In this document: piece by piece, positions 45,962 through 57,380 of the stretch
Position numbering within the stretch: the first letter of the stretch is position 1
How the letters are laid out: every line of letters starts with the position of its first letter
DNA from: Toxoplasma gondii ME49
Taxonomy: Eukaryota > Apicomplexa > Conoidasida > Eucoccidiorida > Sarcocystidae
Direction of reading: 5' to 3'
NCBI RefSeq assembly: GCF_000006565.2
Contig: NC_031474.1
Location: 248,001-312,000 of the forward strand
Length of the DNA stretch: 64,000 nucleotides
Made by a program: the position numbers and the translations under genes
Notes under the pieces: model-generated
What the model was told of the DNA's origin: nothing
The model's input: the letters and a program-made list of their open reading frames with translations, nothing else
Database searches by the model: none

Positions 45962-48006
45962 GGTTGAAGACAGACGAAAGCAGTTGCAGTATGCTGCGAC
46001 GCGTCTTCCGAGAACTGCGTCCCCTTGAACGACGACGTTATTGTCGGTACTACACTACGACGTTTGCGACCAGGTACCAGCCTCACGATGTTTTCAAATG
46101 TATCCGATGAACCACATGAACAGTCATGAACATTCGCCAAGGCGTATTGTTGACGTGCTTAAACATTCCTTCTTCAAGCGAACCGCATCACATTCCTTTT
46201 GTCCCTCATGAACTGTTGCACACTTCTTTCTAGTTAGTCTCAGCGGCGTTGGCTTCAACGGTCATCCATCTCCATCCGGCGTGTCCAGCCAGTTGCCGGG
46301 GACACGGCGTCACCGGCTCCGTCGACGCCTGCGCAGCAACCGCGAGAGCCGGACCCGGAAGTTGTGTTAACAATCCCAGGAAGCCACCAGCGTTTTCTCT
46401 TCACCGAGTAGCTTGTGTGTATACAAGGGTGCTACGTGGTACACAGAAGTGGAAGGAGACCTGGCGACGACAGTGCGGAAAAATGCTGCCACTGGAGAAA
46501 ATGTTATGCATGTTCCCAGAGTGAGAAATGCTTATTCTTCTCAGTATTTCGCCTTCAATAGTGTGTGTGACTACCCCAATGAAAGGCCACAAAGGCGTCT
46601 TGCCGAAACACATGGACTGGACGAATGAAAAGGCACAGCGGCGCTTGATGTCTGACATGCCATAACTGCTATCGAGTGTTGCGTTTGGGCAGGAACAAGT
46701 TCTGAGAGCCTGTTTAACGACGACAAGGAAACACTCTCACTGAACAGAAGATTTTCTTGTGGAACTGCTCAGCTGTGGGTAGGCTGCCTCAAGATGAATG
46801 GGTAAACAGTCTTATGTATGAGGACAAAGCAGGGTTCCACACAAAGCGGGTTGGCGCTGCTTCGCAGCACTGCCAGCGTAGGACATGTACGCAGCTGAAA
46901 GAAGAAACAGTGTCCAGCTGGTCTGCCATAGATTGGGCAAGGATCAGCCTATTCCCCTCACAACCTCTACATGAACCGGTAGAGCCGGCCTCTTTGTTTT
47001 AGAACGAGCGAGATCTTTGCTGTAACACAACGGAACCCAGCGACACATAATGGTCCTTTTCTCGAGCCGTGCTGGTGCAACAACCTCACCGAGGCTTTGA
47101 AAGCTCCGCAAAACGATTCCCTTCACCATGGTTCATGTTCGTTGTCTGCTGCCGACGCCTTGCAGAGCAGTGTAGTAGGGGTGCACGATGAAGAAACAGT
47201 TTTTAATGAAAGTATCAGTGAAAGTACTTTCCACATGCTACATTCGTGTGAAAGATGTGGATAATGTTCTCTCACATGACCCTCGTGTTCCGCAGCAACG
47301 GCTGTACTTCTCGTATCCGCGTTCAGTTCTGTTGCAAACCAGTGAGGCCACGAATTCATGCTTTTGAGTTCGTTAAATGTCTGTCAATAACTAACCAGAG
47401 TGTCACTCAAAAACGAACCGTATTGATTGTGCTTGTTAGCCTTTGTGCGCCGTTCAAGCAGACACGGGTAAACAGGGATTTGCATGTGCTTCTTTGTTAG
47501 GCTGGCCGTTTCCTTTTGTTGTCCGTTGTAGATAACCGTGAGCTAGCGTTCGCGGCTGTACGACAACTCGCAAGCTACGAGTGTTTTCGTTTCCGCCACA
47601 TCGGAAGGTGAGTCCGAAGTTATCGCTTCCTTGAAGGGAATGACCAGATTTAGAGGATGAACGTACCCTTCTCCGGCGACAAGCGTTCGTCTCTAACCCA
47701 ATTTCCTGCCTCGGATCCCTGTCCATTCTGCCCACCACCACGATAAGATTTCTCCCTGGTGCTACACCTATTCTTTTTTTCCACGGCTCCTTCCACGATG
47801 AAGCCATGCATGCCGGGAACAGAGAGTCGGACACACGGGTGGCCCAGAGCGCTATCACGTCGCATTGGGGTGCGTGTATGTGCGCTCGTGGGTGTCTTCT
47901 CTTTCGACAAAAAGGCATACATACCAGCGAACGAGATCACCAAGAAAAGCCGCGCATGCTCCACTGGAAACACTCGCGTTTCCAGCCTGCGACGAGCCGG
48001 CGCGTG
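45962..48006. other. Intergenic, SRS 5' flank and Ndh-SelD 3' flank
   Basis: No gene is supported. A short plus frame at 46413-46628 reads like a protein fragment (GATWYTEVEGDLATTVRK) but has a stop just upstream and no splice partner that I can see. The right part is probably the Ndh-SelD 3' UTR. Confidence 0.4.
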
Positions 48007-50709
48007 TCAGTGCAGGCACTCAACAGCTCCCGCTACATTTTCCCACGGTGCGTACCGAGAGCGAGTTTCTTGAGCCGCGTCTTTTTGAGGGAAAGGCACG
48101 AACGTTTTTCTTTCGAAAATCGATCCAATGACCATGGCGTTGTCGTAGCCGCCTTCCTCTCTAAGCCTCCTAATGCACTCAGTCGCTTTGTTGGCGGGGA
48201 CGAACGCCAAGAGACCCCCAGATGTCTGCGGATCGAAGAGTATCGGGAGCGTTGGTGGGAGATCAGCAGGCGAAAGAGGCTGAATAGGAAGATCACCTGT
48301 AGGTGCAGCACCGGCCGGAGCTGTGCCTACGGTTTTGAGTGAGAGAGCCGGAAAATAGCGGGCATTCGAGGCGAGCAGAGAGGAGTGAATGCCCTCGTTC
48401 ATCAGCTCCGTGACTCCGTCCAGCAAACGGAGAGAAGGAAGCATCAAACGTGCGCAGACGAGTGGCACAAACTCGCCGCTCGAGGAGTCCGCAATGCCTT
48501 CAGATGATGAAGCGCTGGACGAAGCGCCGGCGGCGCGTCCCCTCGCCTCCACAGGCTGCTTATCAGCAGCGGCCACAGCTGCCAAAATTCGACTTTTGCG
48601 GCAGGCGCGAAGCATTTCCAGCATGTGCCCTAGGAGGCCGAATCCTTTGAGGAAAAAGGAACACCATGAAAAGGCGACAGAATGAACGAGCGCTGTTATT
48701 GACTGGAAATCGCGACAGCGAATTTACCAGTTCTCCGACGGAGCATACGATAGCAACAACAACGACTGTTCCTGCCCGTGGTCTTTCTCTTGGTGTGTTG
48801 AGTCCCCTATAGTGTTCTTGCTCGCTTGTTTCGTTGATTCTGTCTCTCGGTCGCCAAAATTGGCTACGCACCGTACTCTACAAATACTCACCGGTAACGT
48901 CTGTGCATGCAGTGGCGCCGCAGTCCATCAGAATCTCCGCCGCTGCTCGATTCGAGACTTGCATGAGGTCGAGGGCAGCGTAGACCCACCTTCGACGGGG
49001 AGAAGGACGAATACACGCAGAGAGAGGGAGAAACCATGTGAGATCCAAAAAACTCGAAGCGAAACTGTGGATACCACTGCACGCTATAGAAAGGCTGACA
49101 CCAGAACGCAGAACAAGCGAAATCCGACAGGAACAGTGAATGTAATTACCGCCACCAACGGCTTCTTGTTCCCCGCCTTGGAATCAAATGGATATGCACA
49201 CGTCCGCAGTCACAGTTGCGACTGTTTTCCGCTTTTTGCTGGTGAAGGAACCGCAAAAATTCTCGACAAATCACCCATCGCCCAGACCGCTCTCAGCAGT
49301 GTAGACGTAATGCCATAGCAATAGTGATGATCCGATGCTTGTTCATCCATAGTTCATAGTGGAACCACTGCATGCAGCACCGTTCCGTTGATGTGATGTA
49401 GTTCACTGACTGGGGACTTGAACGAAAACAGCACACTGGAAACCGTTCCAAAACAAAAACGAACGTCCCCACCCAACTGTTGACACGTCGACATGCGAGT
49501 ATGGAATCGCAGACAGTTGCAGAGGAACATCCCGACTCACCGTCCCCTGGATTTCCCCTCCACATGGCCAGCCATAATAACGCCAGTGCCCAGAGGCTTC
49601 GTCAGAATGAGGACATCTCCTTCTTGCGCCTCTGCACTTCCCTTTGGCAGGTATCCAATCGGCTCTTCCACTCGAGACGTGTGGATGTCGCCTTCCACTC
49701 CCAAGTGGCTGTCACTTTCCGGTCGCTGGCTTTTTCTCAGGCGAGAAAGGCGTCCGGTGATGGTGAGACCCGCAGCCATGTCGCGACCTTGGGCGGAGTG
49801 CCCGCCGGCCAGCTGGCACCTGTCCCGCGAAAGAGCCGAGCAACAGCCTCCAAGGAGTTGAAGGAGGTTGTTTGCCATCTGAAAGGCCCATGCGCATCGC
49901 AACGCATGCGCACACACCAGTGCATCTGCACATGCACCGCTAAACAGATACGCAAACTTATGCATTCAGAAACAAGTCACTGGCGTCGCTGGAGACACCC
50001 ACGTGACGCTCTCTTGAAGGGGTGTGGAGTGTGTCTTCATTTGAAAAACTTGCGGGCCACAGAGTGCGGACATTGCTGCGAGGTGGAGCGGTGAAGAATC
50101 CGTCTGAAGCCGAGACAGGAGGCTGACCAGTTGACCATTTCTACAACAGGTCGAGCAGGAGAGACGGCAACGCGCCGAGCCTGCAACGAGTCTCTCGACA
50201 GTGTGTCATGCTCCCACGGTGGCAGCCCAGCCACTGAGATCGGCCGAACCCAACAAAGAGAGAAAACGCGTTCAAGCCGTGCAAAAAAACAACCTACTAT
50301 GCAGTCAGTCGAATACGGGACAACAGCCGTGAGGAGAGCAACAAGCGGCTCGGCGCCCATGGCGTAGCAATCGGACATTGCATGCGTTGCAGCGATGCGA
50401 CCCAGCACGAATGCGTCGTCGAAGAAAGCTCTGCAAGAATGAAGAGCCCACATGACAGAACAAAGCAGTTCAAACCTCAGCAAACAATAACAGAGCCACC
50501 CCAACCAACACGATACAAATCTACATATATATATATATATACACACACACATAATTGTGCACCTGCATTCAACGGACGGAAAATCATCTGGAAGGCTTCG
50601 TCGCAAACCACTAAAGACAATACAGGAAATAGCGTGATTCAAACAAGCAAACGGCACCACCAAGCATATCTGCACAGTAGGTTCTCTCTCGATGGCGACA
50701 TGTACACGA

Positions 50710-50740
<31 letters not shown>

Positions 50741-53700
50741 TGATTATTCTTTGCTCCGAGAGAGCTCACCGGTAGAAGTCGACAGTCTGGATAAGGAGTG
50801 GATTATCGCCTCCGAGCGCCTCGACGCACGGATCGTTTGCTAGTGTTGTCGACCTTCCTGGACAGACGCCGTCGCTCTCTTTGTCGCTTGTGGGTCTCCG
50901 TCGTTCCACGGGTTTCGCGGCGAAGACGCATCCGTCGTCGGCATCTTCGAGTCCGAGAAGAACTTCGCTTCGATTGAACAGCAGAGGGTAGAACCGACCC
51001 TCTTTGTCGATGCGCTTTTGAAGAGCCGCAAGCTGCAGGGCGTCGCCTGGCTGCATGCGGAGCCCCGGCGTAGCTCCCAGACTCGTTGCGTCTTTTCCAC
51101 TCTCCAGGGTCTCGGCTGCCACACTCGCGCCTCGTTCGCGTTCCATCAAAACTCTGTGCTGGCGAGTCTGAGCCGCATCTGCCTGCTCCAGCTCTTGCAT
51201 CGTGCGTCTCAGCACTGTAGAAGGCACTTTGGCGCCGCAGCCTCCACAGCGAGTTCCGCCGGCGCTCTTGCACCCCGACGCCCTGCCTCGCGCTCCTGAA
51301 CTCGCTTGCACATATTCCATGAGAACGCGACATCCGAGACTGACTTCGTCTTTCGTTTGAATACATTCAGCATGAGAAACGCCGCTCTTCCCACAGGCTG
51401 TCCTGCAGCTCGACGCCCCAGAGCCAAGGGTGTCGGCGTGGTGCGCCCCACTCGAGGACCGCGTCACATCCCCCTTCACTTCGGCATTCGGCTCCCCCCC
51501 GGCGCTCGACGGTCCCCGAGTGCCTCCCGCGGTCTCGCACGATTGAAAAGCCGCCGAGTCACTTCCCCGAGACAAGAAGCGCCTCAGGCCTCCAGTGAGA
51601 GACGCGGGCGCCGTCAGCGACTTGGACGAAAGAAGGGAAGGACGTAGCAGTCCCGACGGAGACACCTGGTACTTTTGAATCCAGTCAATGTCCATGCGCG
51701 TCTGCAGCGGCAGCACAGTCCAGAGAAATACAAACTGTGCAACGCGGAACGCAAATCAGTCAAGTTCTTGGTCACGGCGCACACACGGAAGCGTAGTTCG
51801 GAGTCGATCTGTTTCAGGCACAGGTGAGGGACCAACCTGCAGAGTCTCGCGGTTGGACGGACCTCGTGGCAGTGATGTAGAGCGTTTTGGAAACGGACGA
51901 AAAGATTCAAATCTGCGTTGTCTATCGCGGAAGTGAACTGGGACGGCTGCGGCTCGCAGGAATCTGTGGAGACTTCGACACGAGAAAAGAACCCCCCGAA
52001 GGATCTCGTTCAACCTCTAAAAGTGGAGTAGTACACGCGCAGGCGGGCAGAATACAGATCGCTGATCACATCGAGGTGCTGAGAAAGTGGAGCGAGCTGA
52101 TCAGACTTCGTCCAGGAATGTCGACACAGTTTTGCTCTTCATTCGTCGAAAAACAACCCCCGTCTCTCTCCTTTTGGTGCGTCGTCGTACCCTCAAATTC
52201 GAAACCCATTTGCCTTCGAAGCTGATGTGCCCCTTGACTCCGACCGCACAGTTCTCGCCACAGGAGACAACGGAGAAGAGTTGAGACTGAGACCGCCAGC
52301 GATGAAGGCGCGCGCTGTCGCCATTCCGCAGCACCAGGCGCAGGTTCCTGCTCAGAGTCTCGCCTGTGGGAAAGGCCCGAAGAGAGACAGCACCACACAA
52401 AACATGGAAGTAAAAAATGGAAGTGTCTGAAAGACAGGAAGAGAGAAAGACAGGAAGAGAGAAAGACAGGAAGAGAGAAAGACAGGAAGAGAGAAAGACA
52501 GGAAGAGAGAACGACAGGAAGAGAGAAAGACAGGAAGAGAGAAAGACAGGAAGAGAGAAAGACAGGAAGAGAGAACGACAGGAAGAGAGAAAGACAGGAA
52601 GCGAGAACGACAGGAAGAGAGAAAGACAGGAAGAGAGAAAGACAGGAAAAGAGAGAAAGAAAGGAGGGATCAAGGAGATGTGGAGCACCCTTTCAGGAAG
52701 CACACAACGACAGAAGGCACACCTTGACTCGAGATGCAGTGCTGCGGAAGAAGCGAAAGAGGGCAGGGACTGTGACCAGACGGAAACGCGCGAAGGGGAG
52801 TCCGAGGAGACATCAAACAAGAAGAAAGAGAAATCCACGCTCCAAGGAAGCACACAAATCACGTGGAAACAATATCGGGCCACCGGGGAAAATCACCAAA
52901 AAGGAAGCAGTGGCCTACAAACATGAGAAGCGCAAATGTGAGGCAAACCCAAAGGGTAGCGCAGATCGAAGGAGGCGCCTCGAAGACGACAGAAGCCTCC
53001 AGGATGCACTACGCCAGCTGGGAAGAGAACGTGAGAAGAGAAGCGAGAGATGCCACACGAGCTCCACAGACTCACCAGCGTCGTCCCCGTCCGTGCGACG
53101 ACTCTCAGTGCCTCGAACTTTTGCAGCTTCGCCTACAAAGCGTAAACAAATGCGACAAACGTGAACGAGAGAAGTAAACAGAGTACACGCGACGAAGAAG
53201 AACGCAGAAACTGAACACGGGCCAGACAAAAGAGAGAATCGGAGAGAGAGAAGGAAGAGACAGAAGAAAGAAGGGAGAAGAGAGACTGGGAAACGAACAA
53301 CCTGGTCTCTCATTTTCTCTCCTGTGCGCCTACCAACAGCGAAGACGTTGTGAGCGTTGCAGGAGCGCAGCGAAGCGTCGACTGCAAGGAAGCCTTCCGG
53401 GGTGAGCTCTAGGCCTGTGTTTCTGAAAAGGAAAAGAGAGCGAGAGAAAAGGAGAGGAGTTGAAGCGCCCTCTGTGAAAAGCATGAACGGACGCACAACG
53501 TGGAATTGAAAGACATTTGGGACAGACAAACGAACTAGAGACTTGCTGCGTGGTGGTAGACGCGAGCGCTACGCGAGAGAGGAAACTCAACGAAGGACCT
53601 GACACCGAGAAGGAAAAGTCGAAAAGATCGATTGAAACCAAGCGCACGCCGCAGAGTGAAAGAAAAATTAAGCCATGACTATTCCAGTGAAGAAGTCAAA

Positions 53701-56700
53701 AGACCGGCAACTGCCCAGCGAATGTTCATCCCATAAGCAAACGATCTCTGGGTCACTCGAGACCGTTTCTATCATCAGAAATGGCGTCCAACTTTCTCTC
53801 TCTCCCCCTTCCTGGCTGTTGACGCGCGTAGTCTCCACTCTGAAAGCAAGACAAGTCCCTGCCCGCTTGTCTGCCTCCGAGTATCTCCAGGGATCTCTCT
53901 CTCTCCAAGTGTCTCCTTACTGGAACCACGACTGTGGGGTGGCGGGTGTGCACCAGACGCATTCGTCAAATTCAAAGTGGCGACCGTCGGAGCACAGGAG
54001 GCGTTTTCGGAAATTCTCGCATTCCAGTTCTGCTTCGGCTCCGGTTTTTCCAGAAAGAAGAGAAGCTTCTGCGGCCGAGGCCTCCGCGAATGCAGTCGCG
54101 CCTGCAGCGGCAGGCTGTGTCTGTGTTCCCTCCTGAGCAGCCTGAAGCGGCCCTGCGTGTTTCCGAGGCAAATCGATCTGGGAGGCACGAGGCGCAGTCT
54201 CTACGCGGACTGAGGCGACTTTCCACTGGGTGTGCACAGAGACTCCAGCCGCTTTCAACAGACGGGAGACGCGCGTCTGGATTCACCGGAAGACACACAG
54301 AGCCAGTAGCAGAGCGATATGCAGCTGGAGGAACGCGAGAGCGAAAAACGAAGGAGAAGAGAGGCCGGAGAGAGGAAAAACGTAGAAGAATCACAATAAG
54401 AGGCGAAAAACGGGGCAGAAGCGAGAAATCGAGAGACTGATGAGGCAACTGACGGAGACACAGGGGACAAGAGACGAAAGCAAATCCAAAGACGCGGAAG
54501 GGAGACTCAGAAAAGGTGAGACGACTGGATCGCACGAGAGAAACGCGTATGATTACAGCGAACACAGTCGCACGCGAGTACGACAGGAGAAAGGTCTTCG
54601 TCGCTTTCCTGAACTGCAGGCGCGTCGCGCGACGATTTGGGCGCAGCTCCGTCGTCCTGCCGATCCTCTTTTTTTTCGTGAACGCAGACGCAGGGGCGTC
54701 CCCAGCGAGCGGGGAAGACGCGAAGCACATCAACATGCATGTCTGTGCATCTGCATGCGGAAGGAGAGACACTCTGGCCACAGTTTGTAGCGCAACAAAG
54801 ACTCGCGTTCTTTGGAAAGGTCTCCGTGTCTCCACTCACCTGAGCGCCTGACGAGAAACCTGGCAGTACGGAGTCTCCCTCTGTGAACAAGTGAAACTCT
54901 ACACGGAAGAGGCGAGAAAGTTCTTCGCTTTCTCTCTGCCAGCAAAGTTCGACCTCAGCGGGTTGCGCGTCTCTCTCCTTGTGCAAATCTCTCGGGGTGG
55001 AGCAGTCTTCTCCTTTCCCGGTTCTCGCGTCGCGTCTCAGAGTCCTCCAGTGCGCATGCAGATCGGCAAGCTTCTTCTCCACTGCAGCTCTCGCAGCGAA
55101 ACAGATCTCGACGCTTTCGGTACCACCGCCTACGAACGCCACAGTGAAAACGCGCGAGCGGCTGACCGCCCCCGCGCACTCTGAGTTCCTCCTCGTCACG
55201 GTCTCTGCCGCATGCGCCTCTGCAGTCCCGCGCGCCATCCCAGTCGGCTTCGACTCAGGATCTGCGCCTGCTGAGTCGCAAGCAGTTGCCGCTTCAGAGG
55301 CGGCCAAGCTCGGTGAGGTCCAGGCGTACAGGGCCGCTCGCACGAGTCTCCCCAGCGCCGCTTCCCACCGCGGCAAGAACTGGCTGAGAGGCCTGAGCGG
55401 CGTGATGCACGCGCGCATGCATCGATCGCCGAGGTCCAGAAACGCCTCTTGACTGTCTGTCTGCTGGCCTGGGGAAGAAATCGAAGAGTCTTGCTCCTCT
55501 CCTGGAGGCAGGGAGCTGAACGTGATCGACCCCGGGGCGCTCAGACCAGACCTGAAGGCGGGCGCATGCAGGCGATGCAGAAAACCGGATTCATTCTCTT
55601 CAGAAACTTCGGCTTGAACCCCCCCGGCACACTTGAAACTTGCCACCCTCACCTACAGAAATGTATACATGGTTTTATGTGACGCGTAAAAACATGGAGA
55701 TGGCACAAGGACGCTTGATGCATATTGACACACGAAAAATGTATATATATCTGTATATATATATATATATATATATCTGTATATATATATCTGTATATAT
55801 ATATATATCTGTATATATATATATATATATGTATCACATACAAGACACTTGCACGCTGTGTGTAGGGGAGCATGTGTGTGATATGCATAGGATGTCTCCC
55901 TGAGAGACGGCTGGATGTCTGAAGGTTCTTTCGAAACAGAAAGGGTGGGGACAACGCATGCAGAAAAGACATTCTCTGTAGCTGCTTTGCGGATTTCCTT
56001 TCCTTCCTTCTTTCCTCTCCTCTGTCTCACTTTCCGACGCGAACGGCCAGAAAGAAACACCCTGTGACTGGAGAACGTCAGTCGCGCCCCGTCCACGAGC
56101 ACTTTGTAGAAACCGGTGTCTCTCCGATCTCCTCCGTTTGCCATTTTCTCCCTTCCCGTATGCCTCTCTGTTTCCTCTGTTTCCTCTCGCGTCTTCTCTT
56201 TCTCGCCTCTCGCTTGTGAGGCTTGCCTCTCGAGGCTGCCTGCTGCGTTCTGTGCGTACTCCGTGTCGACGGAGAGGACGTCGTATCGGAGCGGCGGTCG
56301 GCCGTCGTCGCAGAAAATCAGTTTTCTTTCGCGATCGACGCCAAGGACGGACGCGCGTACGAAGCGCCCGCCAGCCACTTGACACAGCTGCAGCAGATCT
56401 ACGTGTGCCTGGTCTCTCGTGTACGCGCCGGCGAGGAGGCCTGCATGCAACGAAGCATCCCGCGTCGCGCATGCAGGCGAAAGCGAGGCTAGGAGGAGAC
56501 ACAAGCCAAACGTCGCTGGCCTCGGACAAGACCCGCAGTGCGCCGTGGTACACCGAGAACCGAGTGAGGAGTCCGAGAGAGAGAAGAGCGGCAACGCAGC
56601 AATGCAGACAAGGACGAAACAGCAACGCAGACAAGGACGAAACAGGAACGCAGACAAGGACGAAACAGCAACGCAGACAAGGACGAAACAGCAACGCAGA

Positions 56701-57380
56701 CAAGGAAGAAACAGCAACGCAGACAAGGAAGAAACAGGAACGCAGACAAGGACGAAACAGCAACGCAGACAAGGACGAAACAGGAATACGGAGTCGACGG
56801 GACTCACAGAAATAAAATGTACATTTACATATCCCCGCAGAGACAGAGACATGGACCTTGAGCAGTGCTGGATACAGATACACTCATGAATGCATCAGGA
56901 GGCGTTGAGGCAGAGAAGGAAATGCGCATGCAGGGGGAGAGAGATGAGAGCCACAAAGACGCAAACCGGAGTATGGAAACTAGGACATACAAACATCGAT
57001 GTGTAAGCTGTGAGCCTGGGTGCGAGACGCACGCATGCGAGCTTTGTTTTTCATCTCAGGCGAGGATTCTTGGAGTGACAACGACACAGCCGCTGGGTTC
57101 CGTGACTGCGGCAGGTACGCGACTTGCCGGACAGTGTCACAGTTTAGTCGCCTTTTTTTCTTTTCACCTTTGTCGCGTTCTTCTGCTCACCTGGCAGCAG
57201 GCCTTTGTAGGGCGTATCTGTGTCTGCAGAGACGAGGGTGAGACGCATGCCTTTCTCAGGTTGTTTTGCCCAGTCCTTCATCACAAAGAGGTGAGACGAC
57301 CCTCCGCCAACCAGCACAAGGTCTCGAGAAATCGACCTCGCGCCCTGCCCGCTGCATCCTCCTCTTCCACTTTGTTTCAT
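48007..57380 (-). CDS. selD: Fused NADH-dehydrogenase-like FAD oxidoreductase - selenophosphate synthetase
   Basis: Predicted 1330 aa in 12 exons (5'-3'): 57191-57380, 56260-56440, 54840-55647, 53921-54276, 53334-53422, 53076-53132, 52191-52363, 50770-51701, 50298-50430, 49541-49878, 48892-48989, 48007-48644. Every junction keeps phase. The N-terminal half is a pyridine-nucleotide-disulfide oxidoreductase: DLVLVGGGSSH (GGG at 25-27), TPYKGLLPG, PLRPLSQFLPRWEA, a second nucleotide site VAFVGGGTESVE (297-299), CVWCTPATPQSW and NTGLELTPEGF. The C-terminal half is SelD (selenide + ATP + water to selenophosphate): CGGCGAKV (770-777) with catalytic-position Cys, IQTVDF, RIAATHAMSDCYAMGA, GGHSAQGRDMAAGLTITG, ILTKPLGTGV, TACTDVTGFGLLGH and LFDPQTSGGLL. 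Fusions of this order occur in some bacteria and a few eukaryotes. The start at 57380 (TCAAGATG) could be preceded by an upstream exon. It feeds selenocysteine synthesis; the oxidoreductase substrate is unknown. Confidence 0.9.
50524..50550. repeat. (TA)n/(CA)n microsatellite in Ndh-SelD intron 8
   Basis: A TA run followed by an AC run, between exons 8 and 9. Confidence 0.9.
50711..50742. repeat. (TA)n microsatellite in Ndh-SelD intron 8
   Basis: A second TA run in the same intron, about 30 bases downstream (minus strand) of the exon 8 donor. Confidence 0.9.
52433..52656. repeat. 16-bp tandem repeat, about 14 copies, Ndh-SelD intron 6
   Basis: The unit gacaggaagagagaaa is repeated 14 times with few substitutions (aac for aaa in several copies). 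It lies in the intron between exons 6 and 7. Because 16 is not a multiple of three, all frames cycle and produce spurious repetitive open frames on both strands. Confidence 0.95.
55741..55831. repeat. (TA)n array with TCTG interruptions, Ndh-SelD intron 2
   Basis: About 90 bases of TA alternation broken at intervals by TCTG, between exons 2 and 3. Confidence 0.9.
56604..56787. repeat. 23-bp tandem repeat, 8 copies, Ndh-SelD intron 1
   Basis: The unit starts gcagacaaggacgaaacag followed by caac or gaac. Eight copies lie head to tail with small substitutions, inside the intron between exons 1 and 2. The period is not a multiple of three, and the long frames over it are artefacts. Confidence 0.95.

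Noticed and set aside
46413..46628. Short plus frame with protein-like composition near the SRS genes
   Set aside because: A stop lies just upstream and no splice partner or family match is visible.
52101..52926. Long repetitive frames (SLPVFLSSC or EERKTGR type) on both strands
   Set aside because: They are translations of the 16-bp intronic tandem repeat; only the 52191-52363 part is a real exon.
56489..56883. Frames with repeated CFVLVCVAVSS or RRQGRNSNADK
   Set aside because: They read across the 23-bp tandem repeat in intron 1 of Ndh-SelD and have no conservation.
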